Source: Arcicella sp038230735 (GTDB taxonomy: Bacteria > Bacteroidota > Bacteroidia > Cytophagales > Spirosomataceae). From it: a stretch of 19,869 bases of DNA. The stretch lies in contig JBBRMR010000085.1 in the NCBI GenBank assembly GCA_038230735.1, positions 1 to 19,869 on the forward strand. Direction: 5' to 3'. Below, one piece after another: positions 1-6,154 of the stretch. Each line of letters opens with the position of its first letter. Within the stretch, counting starts at the first letter, position 1. The translations under genes and the position numbers were made by a program. The notes under the pieces are model-generated. The model worked only from the letters and a program-made list of their open reading frames with translations, was not told the origin of the DNA and made no database searches.

Positions 1-10
1 ATATTATTTA

Positions 11-232
11 GTGATGGAAACAGCAACAAAATTAAATTCAATGCAGCAATTCATGATTCAGCTTTTTGATAGGAAAGTGAGTTTAAAACAAGAAGGCGAT
101 ATCAAACAATTACTGGCAAATTACTTCTCAAAACAAATTGATGAAGAAATGGATGATATTTGGGTTGAAAGAGAAATGACTCAAAAGGATTTAGACAATG
201 CGTTGAAAACCCATAAACGAACAAAATATTGA
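11..232 (+). CDS. Putative antitoxin of a PIN-family toxin-antitoxin pair
   Basis: A small, charged 72-73 residue protein with no signal peptide or membrane segment. It lies directly before a PIN-domain toxin gene with only 1 nt between its stop and the toxin ATG, the usual order for type II toxin-antitoxin operons. The start is either GTG at 11 or, more likely, the ATG at 14. The sequence looks mainly helical with an acidic centre (DEEMDDIWVERE) and a basic tail (KTHKRTKY). In such pairs the antitoxin binds DNA with one end and the toxin with the other. I do not recognise a named DNA-binding fold, so the role rests on size and on the neighbour. With the toxin frameshifted, this protein may be a leftover or a repressor without a partner. 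The promoter lies outside the window. Confidence 0.6.
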   Translation: MMETATKLNSMQQFMIQLFDRKVSLKQEGDIKQLLANYFSKQIDEEMDDIWVEREMTQKDLDNALKTHKRTKY

Positions 233-233
233 C

Positions 234-643
234 ATGAGGTTAGTGATTGATACAAATTGTCTATTGGTAAGTATTCCAAGATTTTCCGAAACAAGATGGC
301 TTTATGACGGCATAAAATCTGGACTTTTTGAGATAGGAATTACTACGGAAATATTAGAAGAATATGAAGAAATTATAGGCGAATTTTATTCACCAAGTTT
401 AGCAACAAACGTAGTAGAATTATTACCTAATCTTGAAAATTCGATTTGGGTAAATGTTTATTACAAATGGGAATTGATAACACAGGATGTTGATGATAAT
501 AAATTTGTAGATTGTGCTATTCTTGCCAAACTGATTACGTAATTACGCATGACAAACATTTCAATGTATTGAAAAAAATACCATTTCCGAAGGTTGAAAT
601 ATTAAAAATGAATGAGTTGAAAAAGATTCTATTCAAGGATTAA
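234..643 (+). pseudogene. PIN-domain toxin (COG1569-like), broken by a one-base frameshift
   Basis: PIN proteins are metal-dependent RNases, usually toxins. The start MRLVIDTNCL carries the first acidic metal ligand (Asp6), and acidic residues around 40-46 and 85-93 (DVDDNKFVD) fit the family. The reading frame stops at 540-542 after 102 residues. From 533 the -1 frame continues without a stop to the TAA at 641-643 and encodes the family's expected end: YVITHDKHF, which carries the last active-site Asp, then a hydrophobic strand and a helix. Two bases (531-532) stand where three are needed, so one base is missing just after AAA 528-530. The full product would be about 136 residues, normal for the family. 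A sequencing error would restore an intact toxin. Otherwise the protein lacks its last catalytic residue and is probably inactive. No clear slippery heptamer supports programmed frameshifting. Confidence 0.75.
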
Positions 644-648
644 AATAA

Positions 649-1617
649 ATGGAAATTATAAAATTAGGTACAAGAGGTTCAAAATTAGCCCTTTGGCAAG
701 CCGAATATATCAGAGAAACCTTAGAAAGGGGTGGAATGAGCGTTGAAATCGTGATTATCAGTACAAAAGGCGACCAAATTCTTGACCGTTCATTGTCAAA
801 AATAGGCTCGAAAGGGGTTTTTACCGAAGAATTAGAAGAACAGTTACGTTCTGGAATGATTGATATTGCCCAACACTCTGCCAAAGATTTGCAATCGGAA
901 TTATCGGATGATTTAGAATTAATTGCTTTTACCGAACGTGAAAAAGTCAATGATGTACTGGTAAGTTTTGATAAAAGCCTATCTTTGGAAAGCGGAAAAC
1001 CTTTTGTGGTCGGTACATCTTCAACCCGAAGAGTGGCAATGTTGAAACATTATTACCCTCATATTCAAACGGTTGATATGCGGGGAAATCTTCAAACACG
1101 CATGGGCAAATTAGAGTCAGGCGTGTGTGATGCCATCATATTGGCGTATGCGGGTGTGCATCGGATGGGTTATGAAGAACATATTGCCGAAGTTATTTCT
1201 ACGGATAAATTTACGCCCGCCGTTGGGCAAGGTTCAGTGGCGTTGGAATGTGCCGTTTCATTAGACCCTGAGAAAAAAGCTCTAATCCGTGAACTATGCA
1301 ATCACGCTGAAACGGAACAACAATTATTAGCAGAAAGAGCTTTTTTGAGACGCTTGCAGGGCGGATGTAGTATTCCTGTATTTGGATTAGCGGGGATTAG
1401 GGAATTAGAGAACAAAGGACAGGAAGATTTCTCAAACCTCAAACCTCAAACCTCAAACCTCGAATTAACGGGTGGTTTAGTCAGCTTAGACGGCTCAGAA
1501 ATTTTGAAGGAAACCATTACAGGAAATAACCCTGAAACGATGGGTGAAGCATTAGCCGAAAAGATTTTGAGTTTGGGCGGTGATAGGATTTTGAAGGAAA
1601 TTAGGGCAAATTTGTAA
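649..1617 (+). CDS. hemC: Hydroxymethylbilane synthase (porphobilinogen deaminase)
   Basis: A cytosolic enzyme that joins four porphobilinogens into hydroxymethylbilane in heme and siroheme synthesis. It begins with the diagnostic GTRGSKLALWQ (residues 7-17). Asp80 in HSAKD is the catalytic Asp, TSSTRR (123-128) binds substrate carboxylates, and Cys240 in LQGGCSIP attaches the dipyrromethane cofactor. At 322 residues it is slightly longer than the usual 300-315. The excess is a low-complexity insert at about 252-272, just after the cofactor-loop domain, and it is partly encoded by a 7-bp tandem repeat (1431-1458). The ATG lies 5 nt after the repaired toxin frame ends, with no clear promoter between. 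The DUF3052-like gene begins 2 nt after the stop, so the two are probably co-transcribed. All catalytic residues are present, so the enzyme should be active. Confidence 0.97.
   Translation: MEIIKLGTRGSKLALWQAEYIRETLERGGMSVEIVIISTKGDQILDRSLSKIGSKGVFTEELEEQLRSGMIDIAQHSAKDLQSELSDDLELIAFTEREKVNDVLVSFDKSLSLESGKPFVVGTSSTRRVAMLKHYYPHIQTVDMRGNLQTRMGKLESGVCDAIILAYAGVHRMGYEEHIAEVISTDKFTPAVGQGSVALECAVSLDPEKKALIRELCNHAETEQQLLAERAFLRRLQGGCSIPVFGLAGIRELENKGQEDFSNLKPQTSNLELTGGLVSLDGSEILKETITGNNPETMGEALAEKILSLGGDRILKEIRANL
1431..1458 (+). repeat. 7-bp tandem repeat CTCAAAC x4 inside hemC
   Basis: Four perfect copies of CTCAAAC followed by a partial CTC. Read in the hemC frame the repeat gives a 7-residue period (SNLKPQT then SNL). 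Because the unit is 7 bp, gain or loss of one copy would shift the hemC frame; only changes of three copies keep it. Confidence 0.95.
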
Positions 1618-1619
1618 GG

Positions 1620-2012
1620 ATGGATAAGGAAGTAATTTTCAAAAAAATTCGCCTAAATAGCGAACAAAAAATCTTAATTTTGAATGCTCCAAGCGAATAC
1701 CTTTCGCTTTTGGAAGGTATCACCTTTGAAGATAAACCGAAAGATGATAATCTTTATGATTTCGTGCAAGTGTTTGGTTATCAAAAAGATGAATTAGAAT
1801 TATTGGTAAAATCTGTTGCAAAATCTGGAAAATATGATTGTAAATTTTGGGCTTGTTATCCGAAAAGAACTGGCAAAATCAAAAGCGACATCAAGCGAGA
1901 AACCGTTTGGAAGGCTTTTGAATTAGTGGGTTTAGACACCGTTACCCAAGTAGCCATTAGCGAAACTTGGAGTGCTTTACGTGGGCAACCCGTTGAGATG
2001 GTAGGAAAATAA
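1620..2012 (+). CDS. DUF3052-like small cytosolic protein
   Basis: A 130-residue soluble protein that resembles the DUF3052 family. It has an N-terminal basic segment, a strand with NAPSEY (residues 23-28) where the family usually has GAP, a central segment with DFVQVF, then FWACYPKRTGKIKSDI (81-96) and the closing VAISETWSALRG (111-122), where the family carries a conserved D/E-E-T-W-S. The fold resembles a degenerate Rossmann or methyltransferase-like sheet without a visible cofactor motif. No function is known to me. It starts 2 nt after hemC stops, so translational coupling with hemC is likely. The spacing suggests co-expression, not necessarily a role in heme synthesis. The family match comes from memory of its motifs and should be confirmed by a profile search. 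Confidence 0.7.
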   Translation: MDKEVIFKKIRLNSEQKILILNAPSEYLSLLEGITFEDKPKDDNLYDFVQVFGYQKDELELLVKSVAKSGKYDCKFWACYPKRTGKIKSDIKRETVWKAFELVGLDTVTQVAISETWSALRGQPVEMVGK

Positions 2013-2030
2013 ATCAGTCTAAAAAAGGTA

Positions 2031-2058
2031 TTTCCCATAAAAATAATCATTATATTTA
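2031..2058 (+). promoter_or_regulatory. Weak candidate promoter for the 2083 membrane protein
   Basis: TATATTTA at 2051-2058 resembles the Bacteroidota -7 element TAnnTTTG with one mismatch. TTTC at 2031-2034 lies 16 nt upstream in place of TTTG. It sits in the 70-bp gap before the gene. Both elements are imperfect. Confidence 0.3.
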
Positions 2059-2082
2059 TCGAAATAATCACATAAACAAAAC

Positions 2083-2523
2083 ATGGCACTCAATATTTCT
2101 AATCAAGCTAATACTACAAACGCAACTGATGCTAAAACTGGTATTGTTTCGGTTCTTGATAAAATCAAAGAGCTTTTCGTTAGCCCTCTCACTCTCACCA
2201 TTGTTGTGTTGGCGTTTATTTTAGGGTATTTTATCGACTGGTGGGCGGTGGCTATTGCGGCTTTCATCGGTGGTTTTTTCTTCGGAAATGCCAGTGGCGA
2301 AACCTTTGCCAAAGGGGCTGCCGCTATCTCAACGCTCTGGTTAATAATGGTTTGGTATTATCATTTTTCAACGCAGGGAATTCTTTCCAATAAAATTGCT
2401 CAAGTTTTGCCTGTAGGTGGCAGTGCGGGAATCTTAATCTTAGTTACCGTTTTAATCGGTGGATTAGTAGGAGGTTGGGGAGCCATGAGTGGTTTTTTGA
2501 TTAGGAATTTGTTTAGAAAATAG
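2083..2523 (+). CDS. Small multi-pass membrane protein, function unknown
   Basis: A 146-residue protein with a polar N-terminal tail of about 30 residues rich in Asn, Thr and Ala, followed by four likely membrane segments at about 35-51, 53-69, 77-95 and 115-141. The segments are Gly-rich (FIGGFFFG, LIGGLVGGWG), which suggests tight helix packing, and the C-terminus is basic (RNLFRK), probably cytoplasmic. I do not recognise the family and see no catalytic or transport motif. It lies 70 bp after the DUF3052-like gene on the same strand and is closed by a strong bidirectional terminator, so it may be a separate unit with its own weak promoter. The ATG at 2083 is the only sensible start. Confidence 0.75.
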   Translation: MALNISNQANTTNATDAKTGIVSVLDKIKELFVSPLTLTIVVLAFILGYFIDWWAVAIAAFIGGFFFGNASGETFAKGAAAISTLWLIMVWYYHFSTQGILSNKIAQVLPVGGSAGILILVTVLIGGLVGGWGAMSGFLIRNLFRK

Positions 2524-2558
2524 GGGCTGGTAGGATATTTTTCTTTTACAACAAAAAT

Positions 2559-2598
2559 AAAAATGCGAGTTTTCCAATCAAGGAATACTCGCATTTTT
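2559..2598. terminator. Bidirectional hairpin terminator
   Basis: AAAAATGCGAGT (2559-2570) and ACTCGCATTTTT (2587-2598) form a perfect 12-bp stem with a 16-nt loop and A/T flanks on both sides. It sits between convergent genes ending at 2523 (+) and 2605 (-), so it can serve both. Confidence 0.85.
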
Positions 2599-2604
2599 GT
2601 GTTA

Positions 2605-3696
2605 CTAATCAACCAAAATTATGCGGTCTGATTTACGTTCAACTAATCCTTTTTCTTTGGTATCTAATTTGGGATAAATGAAATTTAAAATTTTCACTCC
2701 TCGCTTTAAATTTTTGACATCTATTGCCATTTTCTTTTCTGAATCAAATTGCTTCTTCTCGAATATCTCAGATACATTTACAGACAGTTCTTCATTTCCA
2801 GTCTTGTCATCATAAATATTAATTGCCGTGGGCAGGATTTCTTTGTGTTCGATATTATCAAAACCAATGTATAAAACATCTTTTACATTAGCACTGGAAT
2901 AGATACGATACCCAGACTGTGCAGTAAATGTTGGATTACGAGACCCCGAACCACAGTAACCGCTGGCATTCATAAAAAATGTAACTGATTGACCTGAACC
3001 CAAATAAAATGTACCACCCGTATTGTTATATCCACTTGGAGAAAAATAAGCACTCGAATTGTTTGGATTCCAGTTAATTGGAGATGTAAGGGCATTAGAA
3101 GGAATATTAGAATATACATTATGTCCCCCCGAGGAAACAAAATTTACGGTATTCACGGTATTACCCCAATCATAAGTCATATTCTGTAAATTGGCATTTA
3201 CACATCTCCCATAATAGGTTAATGGATTGTTGGGCTGATATAAAGATGGAACATTTGTAGTATTGTGAATATATCTTCCCCAAGGTCCCCATTTAAAAGA
3301 ACAAACTCCTGGGGTTGAGGTTGTAACGGCAGAATGGTCTCCTTGATACGAAACTCTTAAACCTTCGCCAGTAGTATTTGATGTTTGCACATAACTGTTA
3401 TCAAGCCAAAATTGATCATCTCCAGGCGTAGTTAACCAGTAATCTCCGCCACCGTCATATCTTATCCAAGCATTACCATGACAATTGTATGTGTATGTAG
3501 GTTCTCCAATTTTAATTACATTGGGGTACACATTTTGTTGTTCATTATTAATCCAGTCAATCTCATTTTGAGTAAGTTCTGGATAGTAATTTACATGACC
3601 AGAAACATTAGTACCATTGGGGGTAGTCTGTGCAAAGGCTATACTGTGACAAATGAACAAAAACAGTAATAACGATATTTTGATTAATTTTTTCAT
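2605..3696 (-). CDS. Exported papain-like (Cys/His) candidate hydrolase, possible T9SS cargo
   Basis: Taken from the ATG at 3696, the protein has 363 residues and a clean signal peptide (MKKLIKISLL to about residue 22, AFA|Q). An upstream in-frame ATG at 3744 would overlap the preceding gene and bury the signal peptide. The domain at about 60-155 has NCHGNAW (Cys72), GDHSA (His121) and KWGPWGRYIHN (135-145). This Cys...His...K-W-G layout recalls papain/NlpC-like families of putative peptidases or amidases. A Gly/Ser/Asn-rich region (160-270) looks like a beta-sandwich. The last 75 residues (INIYDDKTG, IDVKNLKRGVKIL, RKSDRIILV) resemble a diverged type A T9SS sorting domain, though the usual PNP start is missing. 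It is the last gene of a three-gene cluster, 38 nt after the lipoprotein gene. The hydrolase role is inferred from motif spacing only. Confidence 0.65.
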   Translation of the reverse strand: MKKLIKISLLLFLFICHSIAFAQTTPNGTNVSGHVNYYPELTQNEIDWINNEQQNVYPNVIKIGEPTYTYNCHGNAWIRYDGGGDYWLTTPGDDQFWLDNSYVQTSNTTGEGLRVSYQGDHSAVTTSTPGVCSFKWGPWGRYIHNTTNVPSLYQPNNPLTYYGRCVNANLQNMTYDWGNTVNTVNFVSSGGHNVYSNIPSNALTSPINWNPNNSSAYFSPSGYNNTGGTFYLGSGQSVTFFMNASGYCGSGSRNPTFTAQSGYRIYSSANVKDVLYIGFDNIEHKEILPTAINIYDDKTGNEELSVNVSEIFEKKQFDSEKKMAIDVKNLKRGVKILNFIYPKLDTKEKGLVERKSDRIILVD

Positions 3697-3734
3697 TTTC
3701 AGTTTTGTTAAATTACGTTTGAGAATAAACTTTA

Positions 3735-4148
3735 CTATTTCCAAATTTTAGTTCCGTATAAAATTTTAATCTCCTTACGTTTCAAAATGTAATCGTCATA
3801 TCTTGCACGAGAGTTGGGAGAAGTTACAAAATCTAATTTTGCTCCATCACAGTAATATTGGTGGATATTTAAAGAAGAACATACAGAACATTGAACCTCA
3901 ATTACTTGATTACCCTTATACTCAAATAAAACGATACCATTCAGCTTCATTTTTGCCTCTTCGGAGCTAAAATTCCATAATTTCATTTCATCGGATAACC
4001 ACTTCAAATCGTTCAAAGGGTCTTTTGTACCACAGACTATGGTAATATTTGGATTTTCATTTAGTGTCGTACTTATATCTTTCTCACAAGACAAAAAAGT
4101 AATTACTAAAACAACCGCCATTAATAGTAAAAATGTTTTCGATTTCAT
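3735..4148 (-). CDS. Small lipoprotein of the secreted three-gene cluster
   Basis: A 137-residue protein with a hydrophobic N-terminus ending in the lipobox FLSC, so Cys21 should be lipidated and the protein anchored in the outer membrane. The mature part holds CGTKDPLNDLKWL (about 39-51), a segment I associate with a common family of uncharacterised Bacteroidota lipoproteins, and a Cys-rich stretch (VQCSVCSS, YYCDGAKLD) that could form disulfides. No enzymatic motif is visible. It starts 8 nt after the upstream gene ends and stops 38 nt before the Cys/His protein, so the three are very likely one transcript. An inhibitor, adaptor or immunity role toward the neighbouring candidate hydrolase would be conceivable, but nothing in the sequence shows it. 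Confidence 0.7.
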   Translation of the reverse strand: MKSKTFLLLMAVVLVITFLSCEKDISTTLNENPNITIVCGTKDPLNDLKWLSDEMKLWNFSSEEAKMKLNGIVLFEYKGNQVIEVQCSVCSSLNIHQYYCDGAKLDFVTSPNSRARYDDYILKRKEIKILYGTKIWK

Positions 4149-4156
4149 GATGTGTC

Positions 4157-4900
4157 TTATTTTAATTGATTTACAAATATTTCTACTTCTGTCAAAACGG
4201 TATCAATAACTTTCGGGTCACTTATTAGCATTCTTTCGGTAAAAAGTTTTTTGGCATTATCTGTTTTACTGTCAATATTAGTATCCTTTTTACCTAATAA
4301 AACTGCAAATTTATTGGCAACAAATGCGGAAGTCATTTTTCCCCAAAATCCAAAAGACCCTTTGTGTAAGTCCTTCTCTTTATTTCTTTTCACAAGAAGT
4401 TTCAAAATATCAATTTGTTGTTCTTTTGAAAATTTAGGAACCATTTTTTTATTACAAAGTAATAATTCATACCCACAATAATAGAAAGAAAAACCAGCTT
4501 TATCCATCCCTTTCTCTATTTTATCTATTTCTGAGATTTGTTTTCCTGAATAAAAACGAAATAAAACATTGCCAGCATCCTTTCGATTAGAGAACTCGTC
4601 AAAACCATTAAATGAATCAAGCGTTCTATTCAAGCCTTCAAAAGGGCTATTGGAAGCTGTGTATGAACTAAAAAATGGATAATTCAAACACACTTTTAAC
4701 AGTTCTTCTGTACTGATAGATTTCAATACTTTTTCAGGCATCTGTAAGTCTCTCACAATATCAAGAGTATTTTGATAGGATTTCCATTTTTCGGTACCAG
4801 GCTTAATTGGATAGTCCCAAGTCATATTCTGAGCATAACTATTGAGTGTAAAAATGCTCAATAATTGGAAAATAAGAATTTTCATAAACGTTTGCTTCAT
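4157..4900 (-). CDS. Secreted helical protein, first gene of the three-gene cluster
   Basis: A 247-residue protein with a signal peptide that ends near residue 23 (NSYA|Q). The mature start WDYPIKPGTEKWK leads into mostly helical sequence with ISTEELLKVCLNYPFF (62-77), FNGFDEFSNRKDAGN (98-112) and a basic KRNKEKDLHKG segment. I recall similar WDYP-KPGTEEW / STEEL-CL-YP proteins as uncharacterised secreted proteins of Bacteroidota and know no assigned function. There is no catalytic motif and no T9SS tail, so it may stay in the periplasm. The start at 4900 is chosen because it gives a proper signal peptide; Met6 is an alternative. It opens the minus-strand cluster, with its promoter presumably in the 4901-5100 region, where a palindrome lies at 4978-4998. 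Confidence 0.7.
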   Translation of the reverse strand: MKQTFMKILIFQLLSIFTLNSYAQNMTWDYPIKPGTEKWKSYQNTLDIVRDLQMPEKVLKSISTEELLKVCLNYPFFSSYTASNSPFEGLNRTLDSFNGFDEFSNRKDAGNVLFRFYSGKQISEIDKIEKGMDKAGFSFYYCGYELLLCNKKMVPKFSKEQQIDILKLLVKRNKEKDLHKGSFGFWGKMTSAFVANKFAVLLGKKDTNIDSKTDNAKKLFTERMLISDPKVIDTVLTEVEIFVNQLK

Positions 4901-4977
4901 GGCGTTTCTTTGGTTTTAGATTATTGAAAAAATAGAAAATGTGATAACGTTAGTAAGCGATAAGCCTACAACGAGCC

Positions 4978-4998
4978 TGACTAATACAGAATTAGTCA
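4978..4998. repeat. Palindrome TGACTAAT-N5-ATTAGTCA
   Basis: A perfect 8-bp inverted repeat with a 5-nt spacer, 78 bp upstream of the first gene of the secreted cluster. Its size fits a dimeric repressor or activator site; it could also be a hairpin in the leader. There is no T tail for a terminator. Confidence 0.6.
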
Positions 4999-5146
4999 CA
5001 ATTAATCATAAGAGTTGTTTTACGTGATTGTTGGTTTTTTAAAAATTACATTGTTTTTGTTTCAATGTTAGCGGCTAATAAAAAACGGAGAATGGGTAAT
5101 AATTGAACTGGTATCTTAGGCACTAAAACGATTTATGGCTTAAATG

Positions 5147-5167
5147 TATATATATATATATATATAT
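5147..5167. repeat. (TA)10 dinucleotide tract
   Basis: Ten uninterrupted TA repeats plus a T in the intergenic region, about 240 bp from each flanking gene start. Such tracts melt easily and vary in length by slippage. Confidence 0.95.
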
Positions 5168-5180
5168 TATCCAAATTTTT

Positions 5181-5221
5181 GTCAATATATTTTTAAAATT
5201 GGAGTAAAATTTAATATTGAC
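5181..5221. repeat. Inverted repeat GTCAATAT ... ATATTGAC
   Basis: Perfect 8-bp arms at 5181-5188 and 5214-5221 around a 25-bp AT-rich spacer, just after the TA tract. It could be an operator or a weak cruciform. An AT-rich context makes chance matches easier. Confidence 0.45.
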
Positions 5222-5349
5222 AAATGATTCTTGAAGATTCTAAGTGTAGAAAATACAAATACTCATTTTATGAAAAACGAAACAGACTTTGAGCATCAGG
5301 GGTGTAATACAGGTTAGTGGTCAAATGGAGTTTTTACTTGAAAAATTAT

Positions 5350-5357
5350 TATCTTTG
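5350..5357 (+). promoter_or_regulatory. Candidate -7 element for the OmpH-like gene
   Basis: TATCTTTG matches TAnnTTTG exactly, about 50 bp before the ATG. No good TTG sits at the expected distance upstream. A second weaker pair, TTTG ending at 5371 and TATTTTAA at 5391, would place the transcript start almost at the ATG. Confidence 0.4.
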
Positions 5358-5408
5358 CTGACATTTTTTTGAAAACGAACATATTATCAATATTTTAACA
5401 ATTTCCCA

Positions 5409-6014
5409 ATGAAAAAATTATCCCTAATCTTGTGCGGAGGTTTATTATTATCAGGAATGATTTCTTGTAATAAAACTGCGGACAAAGGAACAGCTACTAC
5501 TTCAACGGCAACCACTAAAACAGAAGTAGCCATGAAAACAGTATATGTAAATACTGACTCATTATTATCGAGCTACCAATTTTACAAAGACGCTCAAAAA
5601 GAATTTGAAAATAAAGGCTACCGTTTGCAAGTTGATTTAGGACAACGTGAAAAAGCCCTTCAAGGTGAATTGCAAGCGATTCAACAAAGAGCTCAAACGA
5701 TGACTCAGGCGGAATTGCAGGGGGCGGATATGATGTTGAAGAAGAAAGGTTCTGAATTGCAACAGTATAGCCAACAAAGACAAGGGGTATTGCAGGGCGA
5801 ACAAGCCAAAAAAATGCAGGAATTATATGCCAATATTCGTGAATATGTGAAGAAGCACAATGCCGAAAACAGATTTGAGTTTGTTCTGGGCTATACCACA
5901 GCGGGTGGAGGAATTCTTTTTGCCGACCCAAGTGCCGACAGAACCAAAGAAATCGTTGATGGCTTGAACAAGGAATATGCTGAAATGAAGAAGCCAGCAC
6001 CTGCGAAGAAGTAA
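5409..6014 (+). CDS. OmpH/Skp-family lipoprotein (periplasmic chaperone-like)
   Basis: A 201-residue protein with a lipoprotein signal (lipobox MISC, lipidated Cys20) and a Thr/Ala linker to about residue 40. The Skp/OmpH domain follows: a short strand with VYVNTDSLLSSY (45-56), a long coiled coil rich in Gln, Lys and Glu (about 60-145), and the closing FEFVLGYTTAGGGILFAD (about 157-174). Skp binds unfolded outer-membrane proteins in the periplasm. Classical Skp is soluble and about 160 residues long; lipid-anchored versions occur often in Bacteroidota. The tail KKPAPAKK is basic. It stands alone between the intergenic region and a strong terminator. The family call is firm; the client proteins are unknown. 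Confidence 0.9.
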   Translation: MKKLSLILCGGLLLSGMISCNKTADKGTATTSTATTKTEVAMKTVYVNTDSLLSSYQFYKDAQKEFENKGYRLQVDLGQREKALQGELQAIQQRAQTMTQAELQGADMMLKKKGSELQQYSQQRQGVLQGEQAKKMQELYANIREYVKKHNAENRFEFVLGYTTAGGGILFADPSADRTKEIVDGLNKEYAEMKKPAPAKK

Positions 6015-6048
6015 TCTTTTCTTTATCAGTAAAACAGTAATCTTTCTT

Positions 6049-6084
6049 AAAAAAGCCGTTCAGAGTATTCTGGGCGGCTTTTTT
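6049..6084 (+). terminator. Intrinsic terminator after the OmpH-like gene
   Basis: AAAAAAGCCG (6049-6058) pairs with CGGCTTTTTT (6075-6084). The intervening bases continue the stem through two G-U pairs and CAGA/TCTG to a GTAT tetraloop, followed by a T run. The A run on the other side may also serve the minus strand. Confidence 0.9.
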
Positions 6085-6093
6085 GTGAAATAG

Positions 6094-6154
6094 GTAGGGG
6101 CGAATAACATTCACCAAAATGAAAATCCTGCGGGTGAATGCTATTCGCCCCTAC
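6094..6154. repeat. Large near-perfect inverted repeat (REP/MITE-like)
   Basis: Arms 6094-6115 and 6133-6154 are 22 bp each and match at 21 positions (A/G difference at arm position 14), with a 17-nt loop. The outer ends are GTAGGGGCGAAT. The arms are GC-rich compared with the surroundings. The right arm overlaps the end of the minus-strand reductase gene and supplies its stop codon. It looks like a dispersed intergenic palindrome; copy number in the genome cannot be seen here. Confidence 0.85.

Larger units (their letters stand above)
4901..5408. other. 508-bp AT-rich divergent intergenic region
   Basis: It separates the minus-strand secreted cluster from the plus-strand OmpH-like gene. It holds a palindrome (4978-4998), a (TA)10 tract (5147-5167), an 8-bp-arm inverted repeat (5181-5221) and a candidate promoter element for the OmpH-like gene (5350-5357). 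No convincing small gene or known RNA motif was seen. Motifs such as AACGTTAG (4947) and GTTAGCGGC (5067) stand out from the AT-rich background but match nothing I can name. Confidence 0.6.

Noticed and set aside
520..545. Programmed -1 frameshift in the PIN toxin
   Set aside because: No slippery heptamer in the right frame and no clear downstream hairpin; the Lys tRNA could not re-pair well one base back.
1431..1458. Heptamer array as a CRISPR
   Set aside because: Units are contiguous 7-mers without spacers and lie within the hemC reading frame.
4940..5085. Possible integron attC-like site (AACGTTAG ... GTTAGCGGC)
   Set aside because: The core motifs do not match the GTTRRRY / RYYYAAC pattern and no integrase or cassette array is present. 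Kept only as an unexplained region.
5515..6117. A 200-codon minus-strand ORF antisense to the OmpH-like gene
   Set aside because: It mirrors a well-supported coding gene, runs into the terminator hairpin and has an unlikely composition (many Cys, His and Pro) without family motifs.
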